From NCBI GenBank assembly GCA_035693025.1, contig DASSHI010000015.1:5324-69323 (forward strand): 64,000 nucleotides of DNA, given 5' to 3'. Positions 49,673 to 57,718 of the stretch are shown here, one piece after another; the first letter of the stretch is position 1; each line of letters starts with the position of its first letter. Source of the stretch: VRUE01 sp035693025 (GTDB taxonomy: Bacteria > Actinomycetota > Thermoleophilia > Solirubrobacterales > 70-9). The position numbers and the translations under genes were made by a program. The notes under the pieces were generated by a model. It did no database searches and was not told the DNA's origin. It worked only from the letters and a program-made list of their open reading frames with translations.

Positions 49673-52258
49673 ATGCGAACCGATGTCCGAACCCTGCGAA
49701 CCATCCTTCTTGTCGCTGTGGCAAGCGTGGTGCTGGGCCTGTTTTTCAGTCCCGCGGCCTCAGCAACTCCCGTGGGGAGCCTTCCCCTCGCCTGTCGACA
49801 GTCCACCGACGATTTCGCTAGCCGCACGGTTCTCGTCTACGCCTGGGACCCGCGCGATCACGGTTACCCATCGGGCTACGTGAACAACTGGGGCGAACAG
49901 CAATATCCCAACAAAGAAATCGTCGAACTCGCAGAAGAGTACAACTGGACCTTTCGCCATGAGTCTTCGCTCTCTAGCGAAGGGTCGAGGAAGCTCCAGC
50001 TCGTCGTCGATTGCGATAGCTCCGGCACACCAATCGTGCATGATGTCGAAGTGGAACTATCTGGAGAAGAAAAGTTTGAATATTACCGGGTCGAAGACGC
50101 CGCCAGGGTTTACGGCTTTCTGACTGGATATGGCAACGCCGTCAAGTATTTGGTGTTCGACAACACTCGTGACGGCTTGGCCGGAGGGCACACCCTGGGA
50201 GGCAGTGATGCCTCTAAGAGCAAAGAAAATTACTTCAACACCTGGACCTTCGACTCCATGGTGAGCTGGCGTAATGGAAGCGGTGGCTCGACCCCCTTGC
50301 ATGAGCTGCTGCACGCGATGGGCGCGGTGCACGGAGGGGGGAAAGACCCGGCACCGTACTCTACGCAAAATGGGCACTGCATCGACGGCTACGATGTCAT
50401 GTGCTACAACGACGGCTCGCCGAACGGTGAAGAATACTCCTTGGACCGCTGTCCGATCAAACAGGCAGAAGAAGAAGAACGGCGCTGGATAATCGATTGC
50501 GGCTTCGACACCTACTTTGACGCCAAAGCGGAGCCGGGCGAGTGGCTGTCGACCCATTGGAACGTCGGCGAAGAAGAGAACCCGTTCCTGATGGAGCTGC
50601 CGGAACTCCAAACAACGGCGGCGACCGAAGTGTGGGGCGACACCGCAAAGTTGAACGCAACGGTCGCCTCGCCGCAGAAAGACACCGAATACTACTTCGA
50701 GTACTATACGGGCAGCGGCGGATATGGGGGTGCGTCGAGGATCCCGATCCCCGCGCCTGCCGAAGGCTCCGGCTCGAACCAGGTGAGCGCGACGCTGACG
50801 CACGCGGTTCCCGGCGCGACCTACCACTACCGCGTTGTCGCCAGCCGCTTGAGCGCGAAGACCTACGGGAACGACATGACGTTCACCATTGGCACCCGTT
50901 CGGCGCCGACGGCGGCAACTGGCGAAGCGACGGAGCTCAGCTATATGACGGCGCAGTTGAACGCGACCGTCGACCCAGAAGGTGGCGAAACCACCTATTA
51001 CTTTCGTTATGGCCCGAAAGGCAGCCCGCTGAGGACGAGCGATGTGGCAACAGTGTTTGGCTATAACCCTGTGAATGTGTCGAAGACCGTGGTGGGGCTG
51101 CGGCCCGGACGCGAATACTCGGTCGAGGTGGTAGCTGAAAACCGTTCCGGTTCGCAGGAAGGTGAAGAATCAGTCTTCCGGGCGCCGCCCTGGGTTGACG
51201 CCTGCGAAACCCCCGAAACGCCATGCCCGAAAGCCCACCGCTACGAAGCGGGGCAACCGATCCATGCGAGCCTGAAGGCTGGCACCACGCTGACGCTCGG
51301 CGGCGAAAGCAATCCATTCGCCTCCTGCAGTGCCTCCTCGCTCGAAGGCCAGGTCACCGACCCGGGCGGCCTCGGCAAGCCCGTCGGCGTCGATATCTCA
51401 AGCGCGAGCTTCGGCTCATGTGCCGAAGGCGCCTCCCTTTCGGCTGAAGAACTCACCTGGCACTCCGCGGTCTATCCTGCCGAAACTCCTGGCGATGGAA
51501 CCCAGACGATCGCCGGCCTGCGCCTCAAGCTGACCGTCTTTGGCATCACCTGCGTCTACGGCGGCAGCCCTGAGTTCGCTCTCCAAGGAGGCACCCAAGC
51601 CGAACTGTCGGTCCACGGCGCCTCCCTGTCGAAGCTGAGCGGAGGCTTGTTCTGCCCGTCGACGCTTGCGCTCGGGGCCACCTATGTGCTGTCCTCGCCG
51701 TCGCCGCTGTTCGTCGAGTCGCCGGGCGGAGCGGCACTGTGCGAAAGCGCGGAACAGCCGTGTCCCGAAGGAGATCTCTACACCCCGGGGACCTCGTTTC
51801 AGGCAGAGCTGCAGGCCGGGACGAAAACGCTCTTCTCGGCCGGGCTTTCTCCGGAATGCGAAAACGCCACCCTCTCCGGCGCAGTTAGCGGGGTCGGGGC
51901 GAGCGACCGACCGGTGCCAGTGGAAATCTCGACCGCGACTTTTGGCGCCTGCGGGTCAGAATCGGCCGAAGCCCAGGGGCTGCCGTGGCACGCCAAGGTT
52001 GCCTGGGATTCTGCGGCTGGAAACGGCACGATGACGATTCCCGACTTCAAGGTGGCGCTGACGGGTTTCGGGGTGACCTGCACGTACGAGGGTGAAGTCT
52101 CGCTCGAACTCCAGGGCGGCTCGAGCCCGGTGCTGACGATGTCCGAACCCACCTCGCTCACGAAGCTGTCGGGTGGATTGTATTGCAGCAAGACCGGGTT
52201 CTGGACGGCCAGCTATGCGATTCAGGCGCCCACGCCGCTCTACGTCGCCTGGTTGTGA
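49673..52258 (+). CDS. Exported metzincin-type zinc protease with FnIII and C-terminal repeats
   Basis: 861 residues from ATG at 49673 behind AGGAGG. Signal peptide RTILLVAVASVVLGLFFSPA. The catalytic site HELLHAMGAVH (His210, Glu211, His214, His220) fits HExxHxxGxxH, and YDVMCY (Met243) is the Met-turn, together defining a metzincin. About residues 310-510 form two FnIII-like domains (TAKLNATVASPQKDTEYYFE, GATYHYRVVAS; MTAQLNATVDPEGGETTYYF). Residues ~510-861 are two tandem ~170-residue repeats, each with a 'CE...PCP' start and a 'LTKLSGGLYC' end. The protease probably acts on extracellular protein substrates; no pro-domain is obvious. Confidence 0.82.
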   Translation: MRTDVRTLRTILLVAVASVVLGLFFSPAASATPVGSLPLACRQSTDDFASRTVLVYAWDPRDHGYPSGYVNNWGEQQYPNKEIVELAEEYNWTFRHESSLSSEGSRKLQLVVDCDSSGTPIVHDVEVELSGEEKFEYYRVEDAARVYGFLTGYGNAVKYLVFDNTRDGLAGGHTLGGSDASKSKENYFNTWTFDSMVSWRNGSGGSTPLHELLHAMGAVHGGGKDPAPYSTQNGHCIDGYDVMCYNDGSPNGEEYSLDRCPIKQAEEEERRWIIDCGFDTYFDAKAEPGEWLSTHWNVGEEENPFLMELPELQTTAATEVWGDTAKLNATVASPQKDTEYYFEYYTGSGGYGGASRIPIPAPAEGSGSNQVSATLTHAVPGATYHYRVVASRLSAKTYGNDMTFTIGTRSAPTAATGEATELSYMTAQLNATVDPEGGETTYYFRYGPKGSPLRTSDVATVFGYNPVNVSKTVVGLRPGREYSVEVVAENRSGSQEGEESVFRAPPWVDACETPETPCPKAHRYEAGQPIHASLKAGTTLTLGGESNPFASCSASSLEGQVTDPGGLGKPVGVDISSASFGSCAEGASLSAEELTWHSAVYPAETPGDGTQTIAGLRLKLTVFGITCVYGGSPEFALQGGTQAELSVHGASLSKLSGGLFCPSTLALGATYVLSSPSPLFVESPGGAALCESAEQPCPEGDLYTPGTSFQAELQAGTKTLFSAGLSPECENATLSGAVSGVGASDRPVPVEISTATFGACGSESAEAQGLPWHAKVAWDSAAGNGTMTIPDFKVALTGFGVTCTYEGEVSLELQGGSSPVLTMSEPTSLTKLSGGLYCSKTGFWTASYAIQAPTPLYVAWL

Positions 52259-52597
52259 ACGGCTGGCTCGCGGCGCATCTCCATAGATCGGGAGGGTTTT
52301 CGTAGACCGAGCATCCGCCCGCCATCGCCGGCGCAGTTCTAATCAGCGCGTCACGTCGGGAGCTCGCCGTCGAACCAGGACAGGACAGTCCACGAGCGGC
52401 GTCGCGCCACTATCCCCTGTGCCTGTGGGGGCAGCGGTCGACAACGTGGTCAGCGAGGGCTCCCTCGCCCGCCGGGAGCGCCCCGTGGTGGAGCGGCGCC
52501 TTCCTTGCGGCGGTCGAGCAGATTCTCGATCCTCCGGGCGAGCCCGCCGAATAGCCCTCGGCGACCGGCGAAGATCGCCGCTAAAGTTGACCACAGC
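52259..52597. other. Intergenic region without a recognised gene
   Basis: About 340 bases between the metzincin gene and tRNA-Thr. Open frames here are short and lack coding character or ribosome-binding sites. I see no strong promoter or repeat beyond GC-rich inverted segments. Confidence 0.5.
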
Positions 52598-52670
<73 letters not shown>

Positions 52671-52705
52671 TAGCGACGATCCGCACGCGGGCGTAGAATT
52701 AGGCT

Positions 52706-52912
52706 ATGGCAGCGCAGCCAAAAAAGCGCTCCCTCATGGGGGGAGGCAACGAGTCCGAGTGGGCTCGCCTGAATGCGGAAAAGCGCGAGGCGCTGACGCC
52801 GCCGCCCGATACGCCGATCGGCGAGCTGCTGCGCCGTGGCCAGCATCTCTCCGCGCAGGGGGCGAAGCTGCTGCGGGCGGTTGAGCGGGCCGATGGGCAT
52901 AGCGGATCCTGA
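52706..52912 (+). CDS. Small partner protein of the nucleotidyltransferase module 1
   Basis: 68 residues from ATG at 52706. Charged and helical: EWARLNAEKREALTPPPDTP followed by IGELLRRGQHLSAQGAKLLR. The length, charge and 20-base overlap with the following nucleotidyltransferase gene fit an antitoxin-like or regulatory partner, though the protein itself has no family I can name. The overlapping two-gene layout is repeated at 56090-56886, where the partner is a different protein. Confidence 0.6.
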   Translation: MAAQPKKRSLMGGGNESEWARLNAEKREALTPPPDTPIGELLRRGQHLSAQGAKLLRAVERADGHSGS

Positions 52913-53396
52913 GCTGGACATCGCTGGTGCGGCGATGGTCGCGGAGAACGCCCGCTTCGTCGTGATCGGTGGCTTCTCGGTCATCGCCAACCGCTTCGTT
53001 CGGGCTACCGAGGACATTGATTTCCTGGTCCCGGACGATCCTGAGAACGACCGGCGGGTCCTCTCCGCATTGCGCAGGCTCGAGGGCGTTCGGCAGCGCG
53101 ACGATCAGCCGCTTGAGGAGGAGCACCTGCTCGGCCAGACACACCTCCGAGCCAAAACCAGCGCCGGCGTGATCGACGTGATGCGCGGCGGCTTGCCGCC
53201 ACTCGATTTCGAAACGGTCGAGGAGCGCGCAATGCAGGCCGACTACGGGGGGGTCGAGTTCCTCGTTGCCGGCTTGAGCAGCATCGTTGGCTTCAAGCGA
53301 CTCGCCGGTCGCGCGCGCGACCGCAACGATCTCATCGGCTTGGAAGAAATCCACGGGGAGCTGCCGACCGAGCCGATCCCAGGCCTCGACAGCTGA
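52893..53396 (+). CDS. Nucleotidyltransferase-fold protein (AbiEii/DUF6036-like), module 1
   Basis: 167 residues from ATG at 52893. The motif FVVIGGFSVIANRFVRATED followed by IDFLV matches the minimal nucleotidyltransferase signature (GG ... R.T.DID), with the DxD pair as metal ligands. A later segment, RAKTSAGVIDVMRGGLP, carries the third acidic residue. Family members include toxins that modify tRNA or proteins with nucleotides. Paired with an overlapping small gene directly after tRNA-Thr, it may be a toxin-antitoxin or defence module; activity is inference. Confidence 0.75.
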   Translation: MGIADPELDIAGAAMVAENARFVVIGGFSVIANRFVRATEDIDFLVPDDPENDRRVLSALRRLEGVRQRDDQPLEEEHLLGQTHLRAKTSAGVIDVMRGGLPPLDFETVEERAMQADYGGVEFLVAGLSSIVGFKRLAGRARDRNDLIGLEEIHGELPTEPIPGLDS

Positions 53397-53585
53397 CCCT
53401 CGAACCGCTCCTTCCCAGGGGGAGAGGATCCTGATCGCCTTGATCATCGGGGGATCGCGGACGCATCTTGTGGGATCCTGCCGATGCCCGCATCGAGGGC
53501 CATGGCATCCGCGTCCTCGACGAGATCTACTCGGAGCTGGGTGAAGCGCCGTTCGGTAGGAGTTCGCCCGAACGGCGCGCAGTCC
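53397..53585. other. Intergenic region with a possible gene fragment
   Basis: About 190 bases between the nucleotidyltransferase and a convergent TetR gene. One plus-strand frame from 53468 reads WDPADARIEGHGIRVLDEIY, which has coding character but no start site, and then continues as Arg-rich nonsense across the TetR gene. It may be a relic of a lost gene. Confidence 0.3.
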
Positions 53586-54215
53586 CTACGCGACTGCGCG
53601 AAGGTGGCGCCGGCGTGTGGCGCCGGCGGCCAGGCGTTGCGCCTCACCGATGCCGAGGAAGGGGACGGCGAGCATGTAGACGACGTCCGGTGCGATGCCG
53701 GCCAGGGTGTCGGCCTCGCCGGCGAGGACCCGGCGAACGACTATCCCCTCTGCGCCGGAGAGCGCGCCTCGCGCCGCGCTTGCGGGGATCTCGTCCGTTG
53801 CGTGCTCGCGCCCCCGCTCGAGAGGCCCGAGCAGTTCGGCGCGGCCGGACTCGGCCACGGCCGCCGCGCGGCCGCCCGCGACCGGCGCCTCGATCAGCAG
53901 GACGTGCGCGAGGGCGGGCCGTCCGGCAAGGAAGCCCAACAGTGCGGTGGCGCCGTCGCGCAGGTTCGCCGCCCAGGGCCGCTGGGGCGAAACCGCGTCG
54001 GCGACGGCGGCGCGCGCCTGTTCGACGGCGGATTCGACCGTCGCCGCCAAGCATCCGTCCTTATCGGCAAAGAGCCTGTCGAAGGAGTCGCGGGGGACGC
54101 CGGCCGCTGCACAGACGTCATCCGCGGTCGTCGCCTCGAATCCTTGCGTTGCGCAGCGCTCGGCCATCCCGACGAGGATCCATGCGCGCTCGGAGTGGGC
54201 GGTAATCGGCGCCAT
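53586..54215 (-). CDS. TetR-family transcriptional regulator
   Basis: 209 residues from ATG at 54215. HTH: GFEATTADDVCAAAGVPRDS followed by FDRLFADKDGCL. The C-terminal end IAPDVVYMLAVPFLGIGEA carries the same signature as the three tandem TetR proteins at 23282-25334, to which it is most like copy 3. Its promoter block is identical to that of copy 3 over 19 bases, suggesting duplication with the control region or a common regulator. Divergent from the TetR-like protein without HTH. Confidence 0.88.
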   Translation of the reverse strand: MAPITAHSERAWILVGMAERCATQGFEATTADDVCAAAGVPRDSFDRLFADKDGCLAATVESAVEQARAAVADAVSPQRPWAANLRDGATALLGFLAGRPALAHVLLIEAPVAGGRAAAVAESGRAELLGPLERGREHATDEIPASAARGALSGAEGIVVRRVLAGEADTLAGIAPDVVYMLAVPFLGIGEAQRLAAGATRRRHLRAVA

Positions 54216-54221
54216 GATTGG

Positions 54222-54240
54222 AAACGCGATTGTACACCCC
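54222..54240 (-). promoter_or_regulatory. Shared TetR promoter/operator element, copy 2
   Basis: AAACGCGATTGTACACCCC, identical to 25338-25356. The -10-like TACAAT (minus strand, 54234-54229) is 13 bases from the ATG at 54215, implying a very short leader. Confidence 0.55.
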
Positions 54241-54405
54241 TAAGAGGGATTTCAAGACGCATCCGTACCGATTTAAACAAAGGGCTCGTGGGTCCGGCCT
54301 TTCCGATCGAATTCCCTTGCGCTTTTGAGACAGCGCTGTTTATTATCTGCCGGGAAGCCGCCGCGATGAGGCGGAAGCCGAATTGCTCGGGCCGCGGGGG
54401 CGGGG

Positions 54406-54903
54406 ATGGACGGGAGAGCGCAGCAGCCGGAGGACTTCGCCACCGCGTTCGAGTCCGCCTTCGCGCGCCTGCAGGTGCTGCTCGAGACGGCGTGCGCCGG
54501 CCCGGGGCCGTGGTCCCGGCGCGCCGCGCTCGCGGTGCGGGGGACGCTCGAGCTCGCCGGCGAGGATCCTGACTCGGCGCGGGTGCTCACGAACGACGCG
54601 TTGGCGGAGGGCGTCGACGGGGTGGAGCGCTACGAGCGGCTGATGACCTACGTCGCCGGACTGCTCGAGGGCGGCCGGGCGCAGAGCCCGCACGGCGACG
54701 AGCTGCCGCCGACGACGGAGCGCACGATCGCCGGCGGCGTCGCGACGATCATCGCCAACCGTCTCGGCCGCGCCCGCCAGGGCGACCTGCTCGAGCTGAC
54801 GCCCGAGCTGGTCCAGTTCGTCCTCACCCCGTATATGGGGACCGAGGAGGCGAAGCGCCTTGCCACCGACCACGGCTGGCCGCGCAGCCAGCCCGGGCGG
54901 TAG
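54406..54903 (+). CDS. TetR-like ligand-binding domain lacking a DNA-binding domain
   Basis: 165 residues from ATG at 54406. It aligns with the C-terminal halves of the TetR proteins in this window: PWSRRAALAVRGTLELAGED, DELPPTTERTIAGGVATIIA and LTPELVQFVLTPYMGTEEA. The N-terminal helix-turn-helix is missing, and I find no HTH in any frame in the ~170 bases upstream. The stop is 12 bases before the acyl-CoA dehydrogenase start, so they are cotranscribed. It may be a small-molecule or acyl-CoA sensor acting by protein contact, or a decayed regulator. Confidence 0.65.
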   Translation: MDGRAQQPEDFATAFESAFARLQVLLETACAGPGPWSRRAALAVRGTLELAGEDPDSARVLTNDALAEGVDGVERYERLMTYVAGLLEGGRAQSPHGDELPPTTERTIAGGVATIIANRLGRARQGDLLELTPELVQFVLTPYMGTEEAKRLATDHGWPRSQPGR

Positions 54904-54915
54904 CCTCCCGGCCGC

Positions 54916-56058
54916 ATGGACTTCTCCCTGACCGACGAGCAGAACGACTTCGTCGCCGCGATCCGCGACTTCTGCCAGCGCGAGTGCGGGACGGCGGAGC
55001 AGAGGGAGGAGCTCACCGAAGGCTACGAGCTGCACCACAACTTCGACCTCTATAAGAAGATGGCGGAGCTCGGCTGGCTCGGCGTCACGATCCCCGAGGC
55101 CTACGGCGGCTCGGACGGCTCGATGCTCGATGCCTGCCTCTTCATGGAGGAGACCTCCCGCGGGCTCGCCCCGATTGGCGGCTACGCGACGACGCTGATC
55201 GTGGCCGGCGCGACGCAGCGCTTCGGCAGCGAGCAGCAGAAGCAGGAGATCCTCGGCGGGATCGCCGCCGGCGCGGTCGAGGCGATCGCGATGACCGAGC
55301 CCGAGGCCGGCTCCGACGTCGGCTCGCTGACCACCTCGGCCGAGCAGGTCGACGGCGGCTTCGTCCTCAACGGCCAGAAGGTCTTCATCTCCAACGCTCA
55401 CATCGCCGACCACATCCTCGTCGTCTGCCGCACGACCAAGGGCGAGTCCAAGCACGAGGGCCTCTCGATGATCTGGTTGCCGCGCGAGACGAAGGGGCTC
55501 GAGATCGTCCCGATCAAGACGATGGGCGGGACCGAGACCAACACGCTCTACCTGAGCGACGTCGAGGCGCCCGCCGACGCCCTGCTCGGCGAGGTCGACC
55601 AGGCCTGGACGCAGCTGATGGCCGGGCTCAACGTCGAGCGGTTGATCCTCGCCGCGACGATGCTCGGCATCGCCCAGCGCGCTTTCGACGACGCCCTCGC
55701 CTATGTAAAGGAGCGCAAGCAGTTCGGTCGCCCGATCGGCTCCTTCCAGGCGCTGCAGCACCGACTAGCCGACATGGCGACCGAGCTGGAAGCGGCACGC
55801 CTGATGACCCGCTGGGTCGCCAGCCTGACCGACGAGGACCCCGGTCGCATGCTTCCCCGCGAGGCCTCGATGGTGAAGCTGCACGTCACCGAGGTCGCCA
55901 AACGCGTCGCGGTCGAGGGCATGCAGCTGATGGGCGGCTACGGCTACTCCTCCGAGTACGACATGGAGCGCCTCGTCCGCGCGACGATGGTCTCCACGAT
56001 CTACGGCGGCACCTCGGAGATCCAGCGCACGATCATCGCCAAAACCCTCGGCCTCTGA
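54916..56058 (+). CDS. Acyl-CoA dehydrogenase
   Basis: 380 residues, standard length. Domains in order: N-terminal helical (MDFSLTDEQNDFVAAIRDFC), FAD-binding AMTEPEAGSDVGSLTT, GFVLNGQKVFISNAHIADH, and C-terminal helical with RKQFGRPIGSFQALQHRLAD, QLMGGYGYSSEYDMERLVRA and the catalytic base in YGGTSEIQR (Glu368). It oxidises acyl-CoA to trans-2-enoyl-CoA, passing electrons to ETF. The chain-length class is not evident. Cotranscribed with the HTH-less TetR-like protein. Confidence 0.93.
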   Translation: MDFSLTDEQNDFVAAIRDFCQRECGTAEQREELTEGYELHHNFDLYKKMAELGWLGVTIPEAYGGSDGSMLDACLFMEETSRGLAPIGGYATTLIVAGATQRFGSEQQKQEILGGIAAGAVEAIAMTEPEAGSDVGSLTTSAEQVDGGFVLNGQKVFISNAHIADHILVVCRTTKGESKHEGLSMIWLPRETKGLEIVPIKTMGGTETNTLYLSDVEAPADALLGEVDQAWTQLMAGLNVERLILAATMLGIAQRAFDDALAYVKERKQFGRPIGSFQALQHRLADMATELEAARLMTRWVASLTDEDPGRMLPREASMVKLHVTEVAKRVAVEGMQLMGGYGYSSEYDMERLVRATMVSTIYGGTSEIQRTIIAKTLGL

Positions 56059-56089
56059 CGTCGCGCCGATCGCCCTCTACCCTGGAGCA

Positions 56090-56377
56090 GTGGAGAAAAC
56101 CTCAGCAGACCTGCAGGCGGCTCCAGGCGCGGATCTCGTCGAGCGCGGGATCGAGGATCTGAGCCGCGAACGGGATTCGATCGAGGCGCTCCTGGTATCG
56201 ATCGGCGCCCCACGGCTCGCTGCGGCTGGGATCGCCGTGCCAACCCCGATTCCGTCGCCAGAGCACAAGCTCTACGCCCTGCTGGCGGTGGACAAGGCGA
56301 ACGGCGCCCACTCCGCCTACAACGCCCTGATTCGTCGACTCGTCAGCTTCGAGCGCGCCGCCGGATGCGGCAGCTAG
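56090..56377 (+). CDS. Partner protein of the nucleotidyltransferase module 2
   Basis: 95 residues from GTG at 56090. Acidic N-terminus (EDLSRERDSIEALLVSIGAP) and a C-terminal helical part, PEHKLYALLAVDKANGAHSA then YNALIRRLVSFERA. It overlaps the following nucleotidyltransferase gene by 13 bases. Function unknown; antitoxin-like by position, and structurally unlike the partner in module 1. Confidence 0.65.
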   Translation: MEKTSADLQAAPGADLVERGIEDLSRERDSIEALLVSIGAPRLAAAGIAVPTPIPSPEHKLYALLAVDKANGAHSAYNALIRRLVSFERAAGCGS

Positions 56378-56886
56378 CCGATTCCAACCGGATCGAGCGC
56401 TTCATGCGCGAGCTCGGTCGGGCGGCTCGTGCCGAAGGGCGGGTCTATCTGACCGGAGGGGCCACCGCCGTGCTGTTCGGTTGGCGCGAGTCCACTATCG
56501 ACGTCGACGTCAAGCTGATCCCCGACAGCGACGAACTGCTGCGAGAGATCCCGCGACTGAAGGAAGAGCTGGACCTCAACGTCGAGCTTGCAGCACCGTC
56601 GGACTTCATTCCGCTGCCTCCCGGCTGGGAAGAGCGGAGTCCCCTGATCCGCAAGGAGGGACAGCTGTCGTTCCACCACTTCGACCCGGTGGCGCAGGCG
56701 CTTTCCAAGGCCGAGCGCGGGCACGCCCAGGATCGCCTCGATGTGCGCGAGATGATCGATTCCGGCTTGGTCGACCCAGCCGAGGCGCGGGCTCAGTTCG
56801 CCCGCATCGAACCCGAGCTCTACCGCTTCCCGGCGATCGATCCGGATGCGTTCCAGGCGGCGGTGGCCGAGTTGTTCGGCGGCTGA
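56365..56886 (+). CDS. Nucleotidyltransferase-fold protein (DUF6036-like), module 2
   Basis: 173 residues from ATG at 56365. The signature VYLTGGATAVLFGWRESTID followed by VDVKLI matches the nucleotidyltransferase core (GG ... R.S.ID.D). The middle segment DLNVELAAPSDFIPLPPGWE and the later FHHFDPVAQALSKAERGHAQ DR, with a helical C-terminus, are typical of DUF6036 proteins. As in module 1 a small gene precedes and overlaps it. Possible toxin or nucleotide-transfer enzyme; activity is inferred. Confidence 0.75.
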   Translation: MRQLADSNRIERFMRELGRAARAEGRVYLTGGATAVLFGWRESTIDVDVKLIPDSDELLREIPRLKEELDLNVELAAPSDFIPLPPGWEERSPLIRKEGQLSFHHFDPVAQALSKAERGHAQDRLDVREMIDSGLVDPAEARAQFARIEPELYRFPAIDPDAFQAAVAELFGG

Positions 56887-56994
56887 GCCCACCGGCACTC
56901 GCAAAGCACTGCTGAGCGCTATTCTTCCGGTCAGCCTCGCGCTTCGGCCCGGGGTTTTCTCTTGTAACGGCGTCGTACGGCAACGAGGAGAAGC

Positions 56995-57159
56995 ATGGCT
57001 CGCGGAGATGTCCGCATCGCGGTGACGCTGGCTTGCGAAGACTGCAAGCGGCGCAATTATCAGACCAACAAGTCGCGGCGGAATTCGCCGGACCGAATCG
57101 AGATGCGCAAGTACTGCCGCTGGTGCGGTCACCACACGGCGCACAAGGAGACCCGGTAG
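56995..57159 (+). CDS. rpmG: 50S ribosomal protein L33
   Basis: 54 residues from ATG at 56995, preceded by GAGGAG. RIAVTLACEDCKRRNYQTNK, then RMRKYCRWCGHHTAHKETR-type ending with two CxxC pairs (CEDC, CRWC), a zinc-binding L33 form. Part of the large subunit near the E site. It opens the rpmG-secE-nusG order typical of actinobacteria, six bases before secE. Confidence 0.95.
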   Translation: MARGDVRIAVTLACEDCKRRNYQTNKSRRNSPDRIEMRKYCRWCGHHTAHKETR

Positions 57160-57165
57160 CGGCTC

Positions 57166-57693
57166 ATGGCCAAATCGCGCGCACAGCGCAAGGCCGAGCG
57201 ACGCGCCCGCGAAGCCGAGGAACGGCAGCGCTCCGGGGGTAACGGCCGCAAGTCCGACTCGCGCGCCCAGCACGACACCCAGATCGGCGTCTCGGGCGAG
57301 GTCGCCGAGGTCGAGGCGGTCGAGGCCGGGATGGCTGCCGGCGCGCCCGAGGCCGAGCTCGAAACGCCGGACGCGCCGAAGGGACGCGCCCAGCGCCGCG
57401 CCGACGCCAAGGCGGCCAAGGAGGCCGAGAAGCGCCGGCGCGAGGAGCAGAAACGCCGTGAGCGCGAGCAGGTGGCCAAGCGCCAGAAACAGGCGCAGGC
57501 GGAGAAGCGCCAGCGCGGCGGCGTCATCGGCTTCCTCGTCTCCTGCTGGGCCGAGCTGCGCAAAGTCCAGTGGCCGGACCGCGAAACCCTTGTCCAGGCG
57601 ACTGCCGTGACGATCATCTTCGTCGCCGTAGCCGGCGCCTACCTCGGCGCCCTCGACAGCGCCTTCAGCTTCCTCATCAAGCAGATCCTCTAG
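57166..57693 (+). CDS. secE: Preprotein translocase subunit SecE
   Basis: 175 residues. The C-terminal ~60 residues are canonical SecE: GFLVSCWAELRKVQWPDRET and one membrane helix (TAVTIIFVAVAGAYLGALDS). The N-terminal ~115 residues are an unusually long, highly charged extension (KAAKEAEKRRREEQKRRERE), probably a coiled coil in the cytosol; SecE in most bacteria is 60-130 residues. SecE clamps SecY in the translocon. It follows rpmG and precedes nusG, as expected. Confidence 0.95.
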   Translation: MAKSRAQRKAERRAREAEERQRSGGNGRKSDSRAQHDTQIGVSGEVAEVEAVEAGMAAGAPEAELETPDAPKGRAQRRADAKAAKEAEKRRREEQKRREREQVAKRQKQAQAEKRQRGGVIGFLVSCWAELRKVQWPDRETLVQATAVTIIFVAVAGAYLGALDSAFSFLIKQIL

Positions 57694-57718
57694 CGGATCC
57701 CGAACTTAAGGACCTCCT

